From: Catellatospora sp. KI3
Lineage (GTDB): Bacteria; Actinomycetota; Actinomycetes; Mycobacteriales; Micromonosporaceae
Assembly: GCF_029948125.1 (NCBI RefSeq)
Contig: NZ_JASAMB010000001.1
Coordinates: 682,001 to 746,000, forward strand
Direction: 5' to 3'
Length of the DNA: 64,000 nucleotides
Shown: piece after piece, positions 56,446-64,000 of the stretch
How positions within the stretch are numbered: the first letter of the stretch is position 1
Layout of the letters: each line of letters begins with the position of its first letter
Made by a program: the position numbers and the translations under genes
Notes under the pieces: generated by a model
What the model was told of the DNA's origin: nothing
The model's input: only the letters and a program-made list of their open reading frames with translations
Database searches by the model: none

Positions 56446-57741
56446 TCAGGAGAGCGTGTAGTTCTTCACGACCTCGTTGAGGTACTTCTGGGCGACCGCG
56501 TCGAGCGAGGTCTTCGCGTCCTTGCCCTGGATCAGGGTCTCGGTCGCCATGGCGTCGAGCGGGCCGAAGAACTGGCCGCCCTCCGGGATCCACGGGCGGG
56601 CCGAGGCGGTCGCGATGACCGGGCCGAAGGCCGAGATGATCGGGTTCGACTTGACCGAGGCGATCTCGTACGCCGACTTGCGGGTCGGCAGCACGCCCAG
56701 CTTGTCGGCCAGGAAGGCCTGCGACTCAGCCGAGGACATGAACTTGACGAACTCGACCGCCGCGGCGGCCTTGTCCTGCGACATGCCGGAGTACAGCACG
56801 TAGTTGTGGCCGCCGACCGGCGCGCCGGCCTTCTTCGAGCCGGCCGGGACCGGGGCGATGCCCAGGTTCTCGATGCCGCCGAAGGTGGTGGCGCTGCGGA
56901 CGTTGTTGACCTCCCACGGCCCGTTGATGATCATGGCGACCTTCTGCTCCTTGAACAGGGTCATCATGGTTCCGTAGCCGTCGGCCGCCGGGGGCTTGAC
57001 CGCGGCACCGGACTTCACCAGGTCCTGCGCCACCTTGATGCCGGCCACGTTCTCAGCCGAGTTGACGACGATCTTCTTGCCGGCGGTGTCGACCAGGTCG
57101 CCGCCCTCGCCGTAGATGAAGGGCAGCAGGAAGTAGCCGCCCGGGTTGATGAACAGGCCGTCCTTGCCGGTCTTGGCCTTGATCGCCGCGGCGGCGGTCT
57201 TCACGTCGGCCCAGGTCTTGGGGGCCTCGGCGATACCCGCGTCGGTGAAGATCTTCTTGTTGTACAGCAGCGCGAGCGAGTCGGTGACCTGCGGGACGCC
57301 GAAGGTCTTGCCGTCGAACTTGTTCGAGCTCATCGGGGTCGGGAAGAAGTCCGACTCGTCGGCGAGCAGCGCGGAGCCGTCGAGGTTGTACAGGTAGCCC
57401 AGGGAGGCGAACTCGGGCACCCACGCCACCTCGGCGCGCAGGATGTCCGGGGCGCCGCTCTTGGCCGCGGCGGCCGTCTTGAACTTGTTCTGGGCCTCAC
57501 CGAACGGGACCGACTGGTAGTTGATCTTGACGTTCGGGTAGGTCGTGTTGAACTTGGCGATCAGCTCCTTGAACGCCGGGCCCTCGTTCGCCGGGTCCGA
57601 CGTGTCCCACCACGTCAGGTCGGCCTTGAGGTCCGCGGGGTTGTTCTTCGGGGCCTCGGGCGTGTCCTTGCCGCACGCCGCCGCCGCGAGGGCGAGAACG
57701 GCGGTGGCGACGACAGCGATCCCGCGGGCGGTGCGACGCAT
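56446..57741 (-). CDS. malE: Maltose/maltodextrin-binding lipoprotein (MalE-like)
   Basis: ATG 57741 behind AAGGAG gives 431 residues. The signal peptide ends in LAAAACGK (lipidated Cys at about 23). Family 1 solute-binding features include LTWWDTSDPANEGPAFKELI, FKEQKVAMIINGPWEV and APVPAGSKKAGAPVGG. It captures sugar outside the membrane for MalF-MalG. First gene of malE-malF-malG-GH13, divergent from the LacI-type regulator at 58000; the 258-bp gap holds CTTGC-type candidate operator motifs. Confidence 0.92.
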   Translation of the reverse strand: MRRTARGIAVVATAVLALAAAACGKDTPEAPKNNPADLKADLTWWDTSDPANEGPAFKELIAKFNTTYPNVKINYQSVPFGEAQNKFKTAAAAKSGAPDILRAEVAWVPEFASLGYLYNLDGSALLADESDFFPTPMSSNKFDGKTFGVPQVTDSLALLYNKKIFTDAGIAEAPKTWADVKTAAAAIKAKTGKDGLFINPGGYFLLPFIYGEGGDLVDTAGKKIVVNSAENVAGIKVAQDLVKSGAAVKPPAADGYGTMMTLFKEQKVAMIINGPWEVNNVRSATTFGGIENLGIAPVPAGSKKAGAPVGGHNYVLYSGMSQDKAAAAVEFVKFMSSAESQAFLADKLGVLPTRKSAYEIASVKSNPIISAFGPVIATASARPWIPEGGQFFGPLDAMATETLIQGKDAKTSLDAVAQKYLNEVVKNYTLS

Positions 57742-57922
57742 GTGCGCTCCTTGGGGGAATGTCTGGGTAGTCAGCGCCCGCGCGACAGGTTCGTCACACG
57801 GGCGGGGGGTGGTGCCAGCCGCGATACGCCGCGCTGGAAGATCTTCCAGAACCGCTGACGTACGACAGCACCCCGTTGCCGGGGTCATGCTTGCTGGTAT
57901 GAAGTTTGTTGCCGGGAGGTTA

Positions 57923-57936
57923 GCAAGTCTTTGCAG
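57923..57936. promoter_or_regulatory. Candidate LacI-family operator upstream of malE
   Basis: GCAAGTCTTTGCAG contains an inverted pair GCAA/TTGC and, read leftward, the sequence CTGCAAAGACTTGC. Streptomyces mal promoters carry CTTGCAG-like repeats recognised by MalR, and this is the closest match between the two divergent genes. Confidence 0.4.
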
Positions 57937-57999
57937 CGATTGGAAGTCCTTTCAGTTCGGGACTCTCCAGATCACGCTCTCCTGCGTTAGAGTGCCGCC

Positions 58000-59016
58000 A
58001 TGCGCGCACGACTCTCTGACATCGCCCAGCAGGCGGAGGTGAGCGAAGCCACCGTCTCCCGGGTGCTGAACGACCGGCCCGGCGTCTCCGCCGACACCCG
58101 GCAGGCCGTGCTGACCGCACTCGACGTGCTGGGCTACGAAAGGCCCGCTCGCCTGCGCAAACGTAGCGCGGGCCTGGTCGGCCTGGTCGTCCCCGAGCTG
58201 GACAACCCGATCTTCCCGGCGTTCGCCCAGATCATCGAGACGACCCTGGCCCAGCAGGGCTTCACCCCCGTCCTGTGCACCCAGACCCCCGGCGGCGTCA
58301 CCGAGGACGAATACGTCGAGATGCTGCTCGACCGCCAGGTCAGCGGCATCGTCTTCGTCTCCGGCCTGCACGCCGACTCCACCAGCGACCCCGAGCGCTA
58401 CCGCAAGCTGATCGCGCGCCCCCTGCCGATCGTGCTGGTCAACGGGTATGCCGAGGGCATCGAGGCCCCGTTCATCTCCTGCGACGACCGCGCCGCCGGC
58501 GAGCTCGCCGTGTCCCACCTGGTCGCGCTCGGGCACAAGAAGATCGGCCTGATCTCCGGCCCCGACCGCTACCTGCCCGTGCAGCGGAAGATCGAGGGCT
58601 ACCGGTCGGCCATGCGGCGCCTGCTCGGCCTGACCGACACGCAGATCAACGAGATGATCTCGCTGTCGCTGTTCGGCGTGGAGGGCGGCGACGCGGCCGC
58701 CTCCCGCCTGCTCGACCGCGGCGTGACCGGCTTCGTCTGCGGCTCGGACCTGATGGCGCTGGGCGCGATCCGCGCCGTGCGCCAGCGGGGCCTGCAGGTG
58801 CCCACCGACGTCTCCGTGGTCGGCTACGACGACTCGCCCCTGATCGCGTTCACCGATCCGCCCATGACCACGCTGCGCCAGCCCGTCCGGGCGATGGCCG
58901 TGGCGGCCGTCCGGGCACTGGTCGATGAGATCAAGGGACACCCGGCCCCCCACTCGGAGTACATTTTCCGGCCGGAACTGGTCGTTCGGGGCTCAACCGC
59001 CGCCTACAGCGGGTGA
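58000..59016 (+). CDS. LacI-family transcriptional regulator (MalR-like)
   Basis: ATG 58000 gives 338 residues. The helix-turn-helix reads LSDIAQQAEVSEATVSRVLN (residues 5-24), with the hinge VLTALDVLGYERPARLRKRS. The sugar-binding core starts LVGLVVPELDNPIFPAFAQ and ends near YIFRPELVVRG. It is divergent from malEFG and upstream of an alpha-glucosidase gene, so it probably represses both and is released by maltose or a derivative. Confidence 0.92.
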   Translation: MRARLSDIAQQAEVSEATVSRVLNDRPGVSADTRQAVLTALDVLGYERPARLRKRSAGLVGLVVPELDNPIFPAFAQIIETTLAQQGFTPVLCTQTPGGVTEDEYVEMLLDRQVSGIVFVSGLHADSTSDPERYRKLIARPLPIVLVNGYAEGIEAPFISCDDRAAGELAVSHLVALGHKKIGLISGPDRYLPVQRKIEGYRSAMRRLLGLTDTQINEMISLSLFGVEGGDAAASRLLDRGVTGFVCGSDLMALGAIRAVRQRGLQVPTDVSVVGYDDSPLIAFTDPPMTTLRQPVRAMAVAAVRALVDEIKGHPAPHSEYIFRPELVVRGSTAAYSG

Positions 59017-59054
59017 CATGAGGCCAGCGTGACGGCTGAAACTTTCTGAAAACT

Positions 59055-59079
59055 CTTGCTTGACTCTTGCGTAGCTTGC
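59055..59079 (+). promoter_or_regulatory. Candidate promoter with three CTTGC operator half-sites
   Basis: CTTGC occurs at 59055, 59066 and 59075. A TTGACT resembling a -35 box (59060-59065) lies between the first two. The -10 region 17 bp on (ACATCC) is weak. Repressor bound here would cover the promoter of the alpha-glucosidase gene. Confidence 0.45.
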
Positions 59080-59203
59080 GCGACATCCTTCATTAGTCAT
59101 TCTGTGCCGGGCCACATCGTCGTGGCCCCGCCGACCCGTGGAGAAGCACCACACCGCACCTCGCGCAGCCGCTCATGCGCAGCACCCCTGGAAAGGAACG
59201 CCA

Positions 59204-60802
59204 GTGACCACGCAGGCAAATGACGACTGGTGGCGTGACGCCGTCGTCTACCAGGTGTACCCGCGCAGCTTCGCCGACGGCGACGGCGACGGCACCGGTG
59301 ATCTGCAGGGCGTACGGGGCAAGCTGCCGTACCTGCGCGAGCTGGGCATCGACGCGATCTGGCTCAGCCCGTTCTACACGTCCCCGCTGGCCGACGGCGG
59401 CTACGACGTCGCCGACTACCGCGACGTCGACCCCCGCTTCGGCACTCTGGCCGACTTCGACGCGATGGCCGCCGACGCGCACGCGCTCGGCATCCGCGTC
59501 ATCGTCGACCTGGTCCCCAACCACTCCTCCGACCAGCACGCCTGGTTCCAGCAGGCGCTGGCGGCCGCCCCCGGCTCCCCCGAGCGCGAGCGGTACATGT
59601 TCCGCGAGGGCCTCGGCGAGAACGGCGAACTGCCCCCCAACGACTGGGAGTCCATCTTCGGCGGCCGCGCCTGGACCCGGGTCGCCGACGGCCACTGGTA
59701 CCTGCACCTGTTCGCCCCCGAGCAGCCCGACCTCAACTGGGAGAACCCGGAGGTCCGCGCGGAGTTCCGCGACGTGCTGCGGTTCTGGCTGGACCGGGGC
59801 GTGGACGGCTTCCGGATCGACGTCGCCCACGGCATGATCAAGGAAGCGGGCCTGCCCTCGGTCGGCCGGACCAGCGACGACGGCGGGCGCCAGGTCGAGA
59901 TGCTCGGCAGCGAGCGGCTGCCCTACTTCGACCAGGACGGCGTGCACGACATCTACCGCGAGTGGCGGCCGATCCTGGACGAGTACCCGGGCGGGCGGAT
60001 GGCCGTGGCCGAGGCGTGGGTGGAGTCGCCGGAGCGGCTGGCCCGCTACATCGGCCGCGACGAGCTGCACCAGGCGTTCAACTTCGACTTCATGATGGCG
60101 GACTTCGACGCGGCGTCGTTCCGTACCATCATCGACAAGTCGCTTGCCGAGGCCGACCTGGTCGGCGCGCCCACCACCTGGGTGCTGTCCAACCACGACA
60201 AGTTCCGCCACGTCACCCGCTACGGCGACGGCAGCGTCGGCCTGCGCCGCGCCCGCGCCGCGACGCTGCTGATGCTGGCCCTGCCCGGCTCGGCGTACCT
60301 CTACAACGGCGAGGAGCTGGGCCTCAACGAGGTGCTGGACCTGCCCGACGAGCTGCGCGAGGACCCGTCGTTCAAGCGTACGGGCGAGAGCCGCGACGGC
60401 TGCCGCGTCCCGCTGCCGTGGGGCGGCACCGCCGAGGAGGGCTTCCGGTTCAACCCCGACGGTCAGGGCACCCCGTGGCTGCCCCAGCCCGCCAAGTGGG
60501 AGAGCCTGACCGCCGAGGCCCAGGAGAGCGACCCCGACTCGACGCTGAACTTCTACCGCGCCGCGCTGCGGCTGCGCCGCGAGCTGCCCGCGCTGGGCGG
60601 CGGCACGGTGCAGTGGCTCGACGCCCCAGAGGGCGTGCTGGCGTTCCGCCGCGACCCGGGCGTCGTCGTGATCACCAACATCGCGGACCGGCCGATCGCG
60701 CTGGCGGAGCTGGGGCTTTCGGGAACGCCGCTGCTGACGAGCTCGGCGGTGCCTACGCCGGGGACGCTGCCGGCGGACACCACGCTCTGGCTGCTCGCCT
60801 GA
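59204..60802 (+). CDS. GH13 alpha-glucosidase / oligo-1,6-glucosidase-like
   Basis: GTG 59204 behind GGAAAGGAA gives 532 residues; upstream codons to 59138 look non-coding. The start WWRDAVVYQVYPRSFADGDG is typical of the GH13 oligosaccharide hydrolases. Catalytic motifs are DLVPNHSSDQH, DGFRIDVAHGM (nucleophile), VAEAWVESP (acid) and VLSNHDKFRH. With no signal peptide it should release glucose from imported maltodextrins inside the cell. The match to AglA-type enzymes next to streptomycete malEFG supports this. Confidence 0.92.
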   Translation: MTTQANDDWWRDAVVYQVYPRSFADGDGDGTGDLQGVRGKLPYLRELGIDAIWLSPFYTSPLADGGYDVADYRDVDPRFGTLADFDAMAADAHALGIRVIVDLVPNHSSDQHAWFQQALAAAPGSPERERYMFREGLGENGELPPNDWESIFGGRAWTRVADGHWYLHLFAPEQPDLNWENPEVRAEFRDVLRFWLDRGVDGFRIDVAHGMIKEAGLPSVGRTSDDGGRQVEMLGSERLPYFDQDGVHDIYREWRPILDEYPGGRMAVAEAWVESPERLARYIGRDELHQAFNFDFMMADFDAASFRTIIDKSLAEADLVGAPTTWVLSNHDKFRHVTRYGDGSVGLRRARAATLLMLALPGSAYLYNGEELGLNEVLDLPDELREDPSFKRTGESRDGCRVPLPWGGTAEEGFRFNPDGQGTPWLPQPAKWESLTAEAQESDPDSTLNFYRAALRLRRELPALGGGTVQWLDAPEGVLAFRRDPGVVVITNIADRPIALAELGLSGTPLLTSSAVPTPGTLPADTTLWLLA

Positions 60803-60812
60803 CGGCTTCGCA

Positions 60813-60865
60813 GTAAGGAAGGGCCCCTTCTTATCGCAATGCGATGTAGAAGGGGCCCTTCCTAT
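60813..60865. repeat. Family A palindromic repeat
   Basis: AAGGAAGGGCCCCTTCTTAT starts the element, ATGCGATGTAGAAGG and GGCCCTTCCTAT finish it. It lies 10 bp after the alpha-glucosidase stop and before the YihY gene on the same strand; a terminator role fits. Confidence 0.8.
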
Positions 60866-60925
60866 CTCCGCGCGAGGGCGGGGGTCTGCCGCACGCGGGT
60901 GGCGAAGATCCGGGAGGATGAGGGC

Positions 60926-61969
60926 GTGGTGGCGTTCTTCGATCGCGTACAGCGGATGGCCGATTCGGTCACGGCCCGGTATGAAGGTTGCGTGATGTGG
61001 GCCCGCAAGCGCTCCGCCGCGTTCGACCACCTGTGGCGGATGAAGGAACGCTACGCCGACGTGCTGGCCGGCCGCCTCGCCGCGGCCATCGCCTACTACG
61101 CCTTCTTCGCCACCTTCGCCCTGGCCATGGTGGCGTACGCGGTCCTGGTCAAGGTCTTCTCCGGCAACCCGGACCTGGTCGCCGACGTCGACCTCTTCCT
61201 GTCGCACTACTTCCCGGCGATGGACACCAGCCAGCTCAAGACCGCCGCCGTGTCCATCGGTTGGGTCGGCCTGGTCAGCCTGGTGCTGGCCGGGATCGGC
61301 TGGGTCGACGCCTGGCGCTCCTCGCAGCGCGCCATCTGGGGGCTGGACCAGCACCCGGGCAACTTCCTGGTGCTGCGCCTGACCGACCTGGGCATGCTGA
61401 TCGTGCTGGGCCTGCTGATGGGCGTCTCCATCACCGCCGTCGACCTGCTCGGGCGGCTGGTGGACCGGCTCTCCGACTGGTGGGTACTGCTGACCGTCGG
61501 CTCCTACGTGCTGACCGTCCTGGTCAACTCCATGATCGGGTTCGCGCTGGTGACCACGCTGCCCCGGGTGCACATGACGCCCAAGCGGCTGCTGCCCGCC
61601 GTCGGCATCGTCGGCGTCGGCATCACGCTGCTCAACTCCGTCGGCCGCTACTTCGTCTCGCGCACCGAGAACAACGTCGCGTACGTCGCCGTCACCGCCG
61701 CCGTCGGCCTGCTGCTGTACCTGTACCTGTTCAACCAGATCGTGCTGTGGGCCGTCGCCTACGCCGCCACCTCCACCCACGGCAAGGTCTTCGACCTGGC
61801 CTGGGGCCGCCCCCGCAAGCACCACCTGGACTGGGTGCCGCCCGGCGACGCCGCGTCCGCGACCGCCGCCGAGGCGGCGGCGGACGGGTCCGAGGCGCTG
61901 GAGGGGGTGGACGACTCCGACGCGCCGGATCGCCCGAAAGCGCCCCAGAAGCAGGACAAGCCACGATGA
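60926..61969 (+). CDS. YihY/BrkB-family inner-membrane protein
   Basis: GTG 60926, eight bases after GGGAGG, gives 347 residues; GTG 60929 is also possible. Six helices span about 50-300, including AGRLAAAIAYYAFFATFALAM and LYLYLFNQIVLWAVAYAA, the characteristic first and last blocks of this family. A hydrophilic Ala/Glu/Lys-rich tail of about 45 residues follows. The family is sometimes called ribonuclease BN, but that activity is not its own; its transport or envelope role is unknown. The next gene starts 7 bp later. Confidence 0.88.
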   Translation: MVAFFDRVQRMADSVTARYEGCVMWARKRSAAFDHLWRMKERYADVLAGRLAAAIAYYAFFATFALAMVAYAVLVKVFSGNPDLVADVDLFLSHYFPAMDTSQLKTAAVSIGWVGLVSLVLAGIGWVDAWRSSQRAIWGLDQHPGNFLVLRLTDLGMLIVLGLLMGVSITAVDLLGRLVDRLSDWWVLLTVGSYVLTVLVNSMIGFALVTTLPRVHMTPKRLLPAVGIVGVGITLLNSVGRYFVSRTENNVAYVAVTAAVGLLLYLYLFNQIVLWAVAYAATSTHGKVFDLAWGRPRKHHLDWVPPGDAASATAAEAAADGSEALEGVDDSDAPDRPKAPQKQDKPR

Positions 61970-61976
61970 TGGTCGC

Positions 61977-62402
61977 GTGGGTGCACTCGTGACACTGGAG
62001 CTGCCTGCCGGTTCGCCGCAGCTCGACCTTCCCTGGATCATCACCTTCGGGCCGCTGGACGACGAGGAGGAGTGGGAGCCGGTCGTCTGCGGGCCGTACG
62101 AGCGCGCGCACGCCCTCGCCCTCGCCCAGCACGTCGTCGCCGACGAGGACCTGATGGCGGTCGTCGAACCGCTGCTGCCGGCCACCTCGATCGAGCAGAT
62201 CCGCGGCGAGATCTCGGTCGCCCAGCGGCTGGCCGCCGAGGCGGCCGACGAGATCGACGACGTCCTCGACGACGACGCCGAGGACGAACACGACCACGAT
62301 CATGACCACGAGGACGAGGACGGCCACGCCGCCCTGGAGCCGCCGACCGAGGCGGAGCTGAAGGCCGCCTTCGCCCGCATCTCCGCCCGCCTGACCGCCT
62401 GA
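61977..62402 (+). CDS. Small acidic protein of unknown function with a His/Asp run
   Basis: GTG 61977 (or GTG 61989) gives 141 residues. A globular N-terminus (LPWIITFGPLDDEEEWEPVV to EQIRGEISVAQRLAAEAADE) is followed by DVLDDDAEDEHDHDHDHEDE, a low-complexity metal-binding-like run, and a helix AELKAAFARISARLTA. It is probably co-transcribed with the YihY gene. Its last codons and stop fall within the first octanucleotide unit of the array that follows. Confidence 0.7.
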   Translation: MGALVTLELPAGSPQLDLPWIITFGPLDDEEEWEPVVCGPYERAHALALAQHVVADEDLMAVVEPLLPATSIEQIRGEISVAQRLAAEAADEIDDVLDDDAEDEHDHDHDHEDEDGHAALEPPTEAELKAAFARISARLTA

Positions 62403-62444
62403 CCGCCTGACCGCCTGACCGCCTGACCGCCTGACCGCCTGACC
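62393..62444. repeat. Octanucleotide array, six units of GACCGCCT
   Basis: Six perfect 8-bp units run from 62393 to 62440, followed by GACC. The first unit overlaps the stop codon of the preceding gene, and TGA recurs in every unit. A family B palindrome follows at 62461. Confidence 0.9.
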
Positions 62445-62460
62445 CGCCCATCCTTTAATC

Positions 62461-62519
62461 GACGCTGGCCTATCCAGAGGACGACTTTCGGAGATTCGTC
62501 CTCTAGATAGGCCAGCGTC
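62461..62519. repeat. Family B long palindrome, copy 3
   Basis: GACGCTGGCCTATC (62461-62474) pairs with GATAGGCCAGCGTC (62506-62519), and an inner AGAGGACGA/TCGTCCTCT stem (62476-62484 and 62496-62504) gives a nearly continuous hairpin with an 11-nt loop. It lies between the convergent acidic-protein and 2H-phosphoesterase genes. Confidence 0.88.
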
Positions 62520-62545
62520 AATGCTAAGCGGGGCGCGGGGACCGG

Positions 62546-63070
62546 TCAGCGGGGGCGAAGCGGGTAGTCGCGCAGGGGTTCCCAGCGGCCGTTGCCGCTG
62601 TGCTCGTACCGGGTGAAGTGGTCGACGACGAAGCGGGCCGAGTAGTCCGCCATCCGCTCGAACACGTCGTCCAGCGCCGGGCCGGGCACGTCGTGCCCCA
62701 CCGTCACGTGCGGGTGGTACGGATGGGTCAGCTCCCGCGACAGCGGCCCGGTGCGGATCGCGTCGGCCAGGCGCTCGCACTCGGCGATGCCCGCCGCCAG
62801 GGCGACGAACACGACCTGGCTGATCGGCCGGAACGTCCCGGTGCCGCGCAACTGGACGGCGAACGGCTCGCTGGCGGCGGCGACCTTGCGCAGCAGGCGG
62901 TCGATGCGCCGGTCGAGGTCGGCCGATACCGGCAGCACGGTCGGTCCGAGCAGCGTGACGTGCGCGGGGATCAGCGCCGCCTGCGGGTCGCCGGTCGTGG
63001 CACGGGCCGCGTCGAGTTCGGCGCCCCACGGCTGGGGTATGCCGATGGCGATACCGATGGTCCGCTCCAC
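62546..63070 (-). CDS. 2'-5' RNA ligase-family (2H phosphoesterase) protein
   Basis: GTG 63070 behind GGGAGG gives 174 residues. The two HxT motifs that define the superfamily are in AHVTLLGPT (about residue 37) and HPHVTVGHD (about 120). LigT/ThpR-like members act on cyclic phosphodiester or 2'-5' linkages in RNA; the physiological substrate is unknown. It reads from trpS, 86 bp away, and may share its transcript. Confidence 0.85.
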   Translation of the reverse strand: MERTIGIAIGIPQPWGAELDAARATTGDPQAALIPAHVTLLGPTVLPVSADLDRRIDRLLRKVAAASEPFAVQLRGTGTFRPISQVVFVALAAGIAECERLADAIRTGPLSRELTHPYHPHVTVGHDVPGPALDDVFERMADYSARFVVDHFTRYEHSGNGRWEPLRDYPLRPR

Positions 63071-63155
63071 GGCGCACCTCCCTCCCACGTCAGGATCGGG
63101 CATGGCACCCGCCGCCGCACCCCGATCGGGGCGACGGCGGCGGTCAGGCGTTCGA

Positions 63156-64000
<845 letters not shown>

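Noticed and set aside
59093-62185. A 1030-codon minus-strand frame opposite the alpha-glucosidase and YihY genes
   Set aside because: It crosses two intact genes and a palindromic repeat and has no recognisable protein features.

Overview
The window is a very GC-rich, gene-dense actinobacterial chromosome segment with many GTG/TTG starts, ATGA overlaps, a conservon (CvnABCD-type) cluster, mycothiol-synthase-like double GNAT proteins and several families of short palindromic repeats between genes. Together these suggest Micromonosporaceae (Catellatospora/Actinoplanes/Micromonospora relatives). That assignment is an inference. I saw no tRNA, rRNA, prophage, CRISPR array or intact insertion sequence.

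Layout. 0-10.6 kb: an AAA ATPase cut by the left edge, a long inverted repeat, lpdA, a gamma-glutamylcyclotransferase-like gene, a double GNAT, an octanucleotide repeat array, a SCO6745-like gene, an exonuclease-fold gene, a metallo-beta-lactamase-fold hydrolase, a DUF4349 lipoprotein, an MscS channel and an M20 amidohydrolase. 10.9-21 kb: a methylmalonyl-CoA-mutase-type large subunit, a membrane Ser/Thr kinase, a phosphohexomutase/phosphopentomutase-family enzyme, a polytopic membrane protein, a methyltransferase, upp and a GT4 glycosyltransferase. 21-29 kb: deoC with one complete and one catalytically stripped aldehyde dehydrogenase, an acyl-CoA dehydrogenase-like gene and cydDC. 29-39 kb: an acidic protein of unknown function, a large protein with an IS110-transposase-like N-terminus, a Tat-type lipoprotein with a type 1 periplasmic binding fold, and a divergent cvnABCD operon. 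39-50 kb: a uridine-kinase-like gene, add, an rRNA-methyltransferase-like gene, DUF4272, deoA, cdd and a BMP-type nucleoside ABC importer. 50-52.5 kb: a small membrane protein, a DUF559/AbiEi-like gene and a 1-kb non-coding repeat island. 52.5-61 kb: a maltose/maltodextrin locus (GH13, malGFE, divergent LacI regulator and alpha-glucosidase). 61-64 kb: YihY, a small acidic protein, a 2H phosphoesterase and trpS cut by the right edge.

Functional themes. Nucleoside salvage runs through the window: upp, deoC, the phosphomutase, uridine kinase, add, deoA, cdd and a BMP importer. The order lpdA - amidohydrolase - phosphomutase - upp - add - deoA - cdd matches M. tuberculosis Rv3303c-Rv3315c, with deoD absent and about 20 kb inserted. 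The second theme is alpha-glucan uptake and hydrolysis under a LacI-type regulator.

The most interesting observations are these. (1) The histidine kinase CvnA and the IS110-like protein nearby carry the same unusual C-terminal sequence signature, which suggests that a domesticated transposase fold is part of a conservon signalling system. (2) A repeat island at 51.5-52.4 kb is built of three copies of a nested-palindrome element around 175-bp tandem repeats. (3) An interspersed repeat lies in frame inside the rRNA-methyltransferase-like gene. (4) Octanucleotide arrays of exactly six units sit beside two members of a palindrome family.
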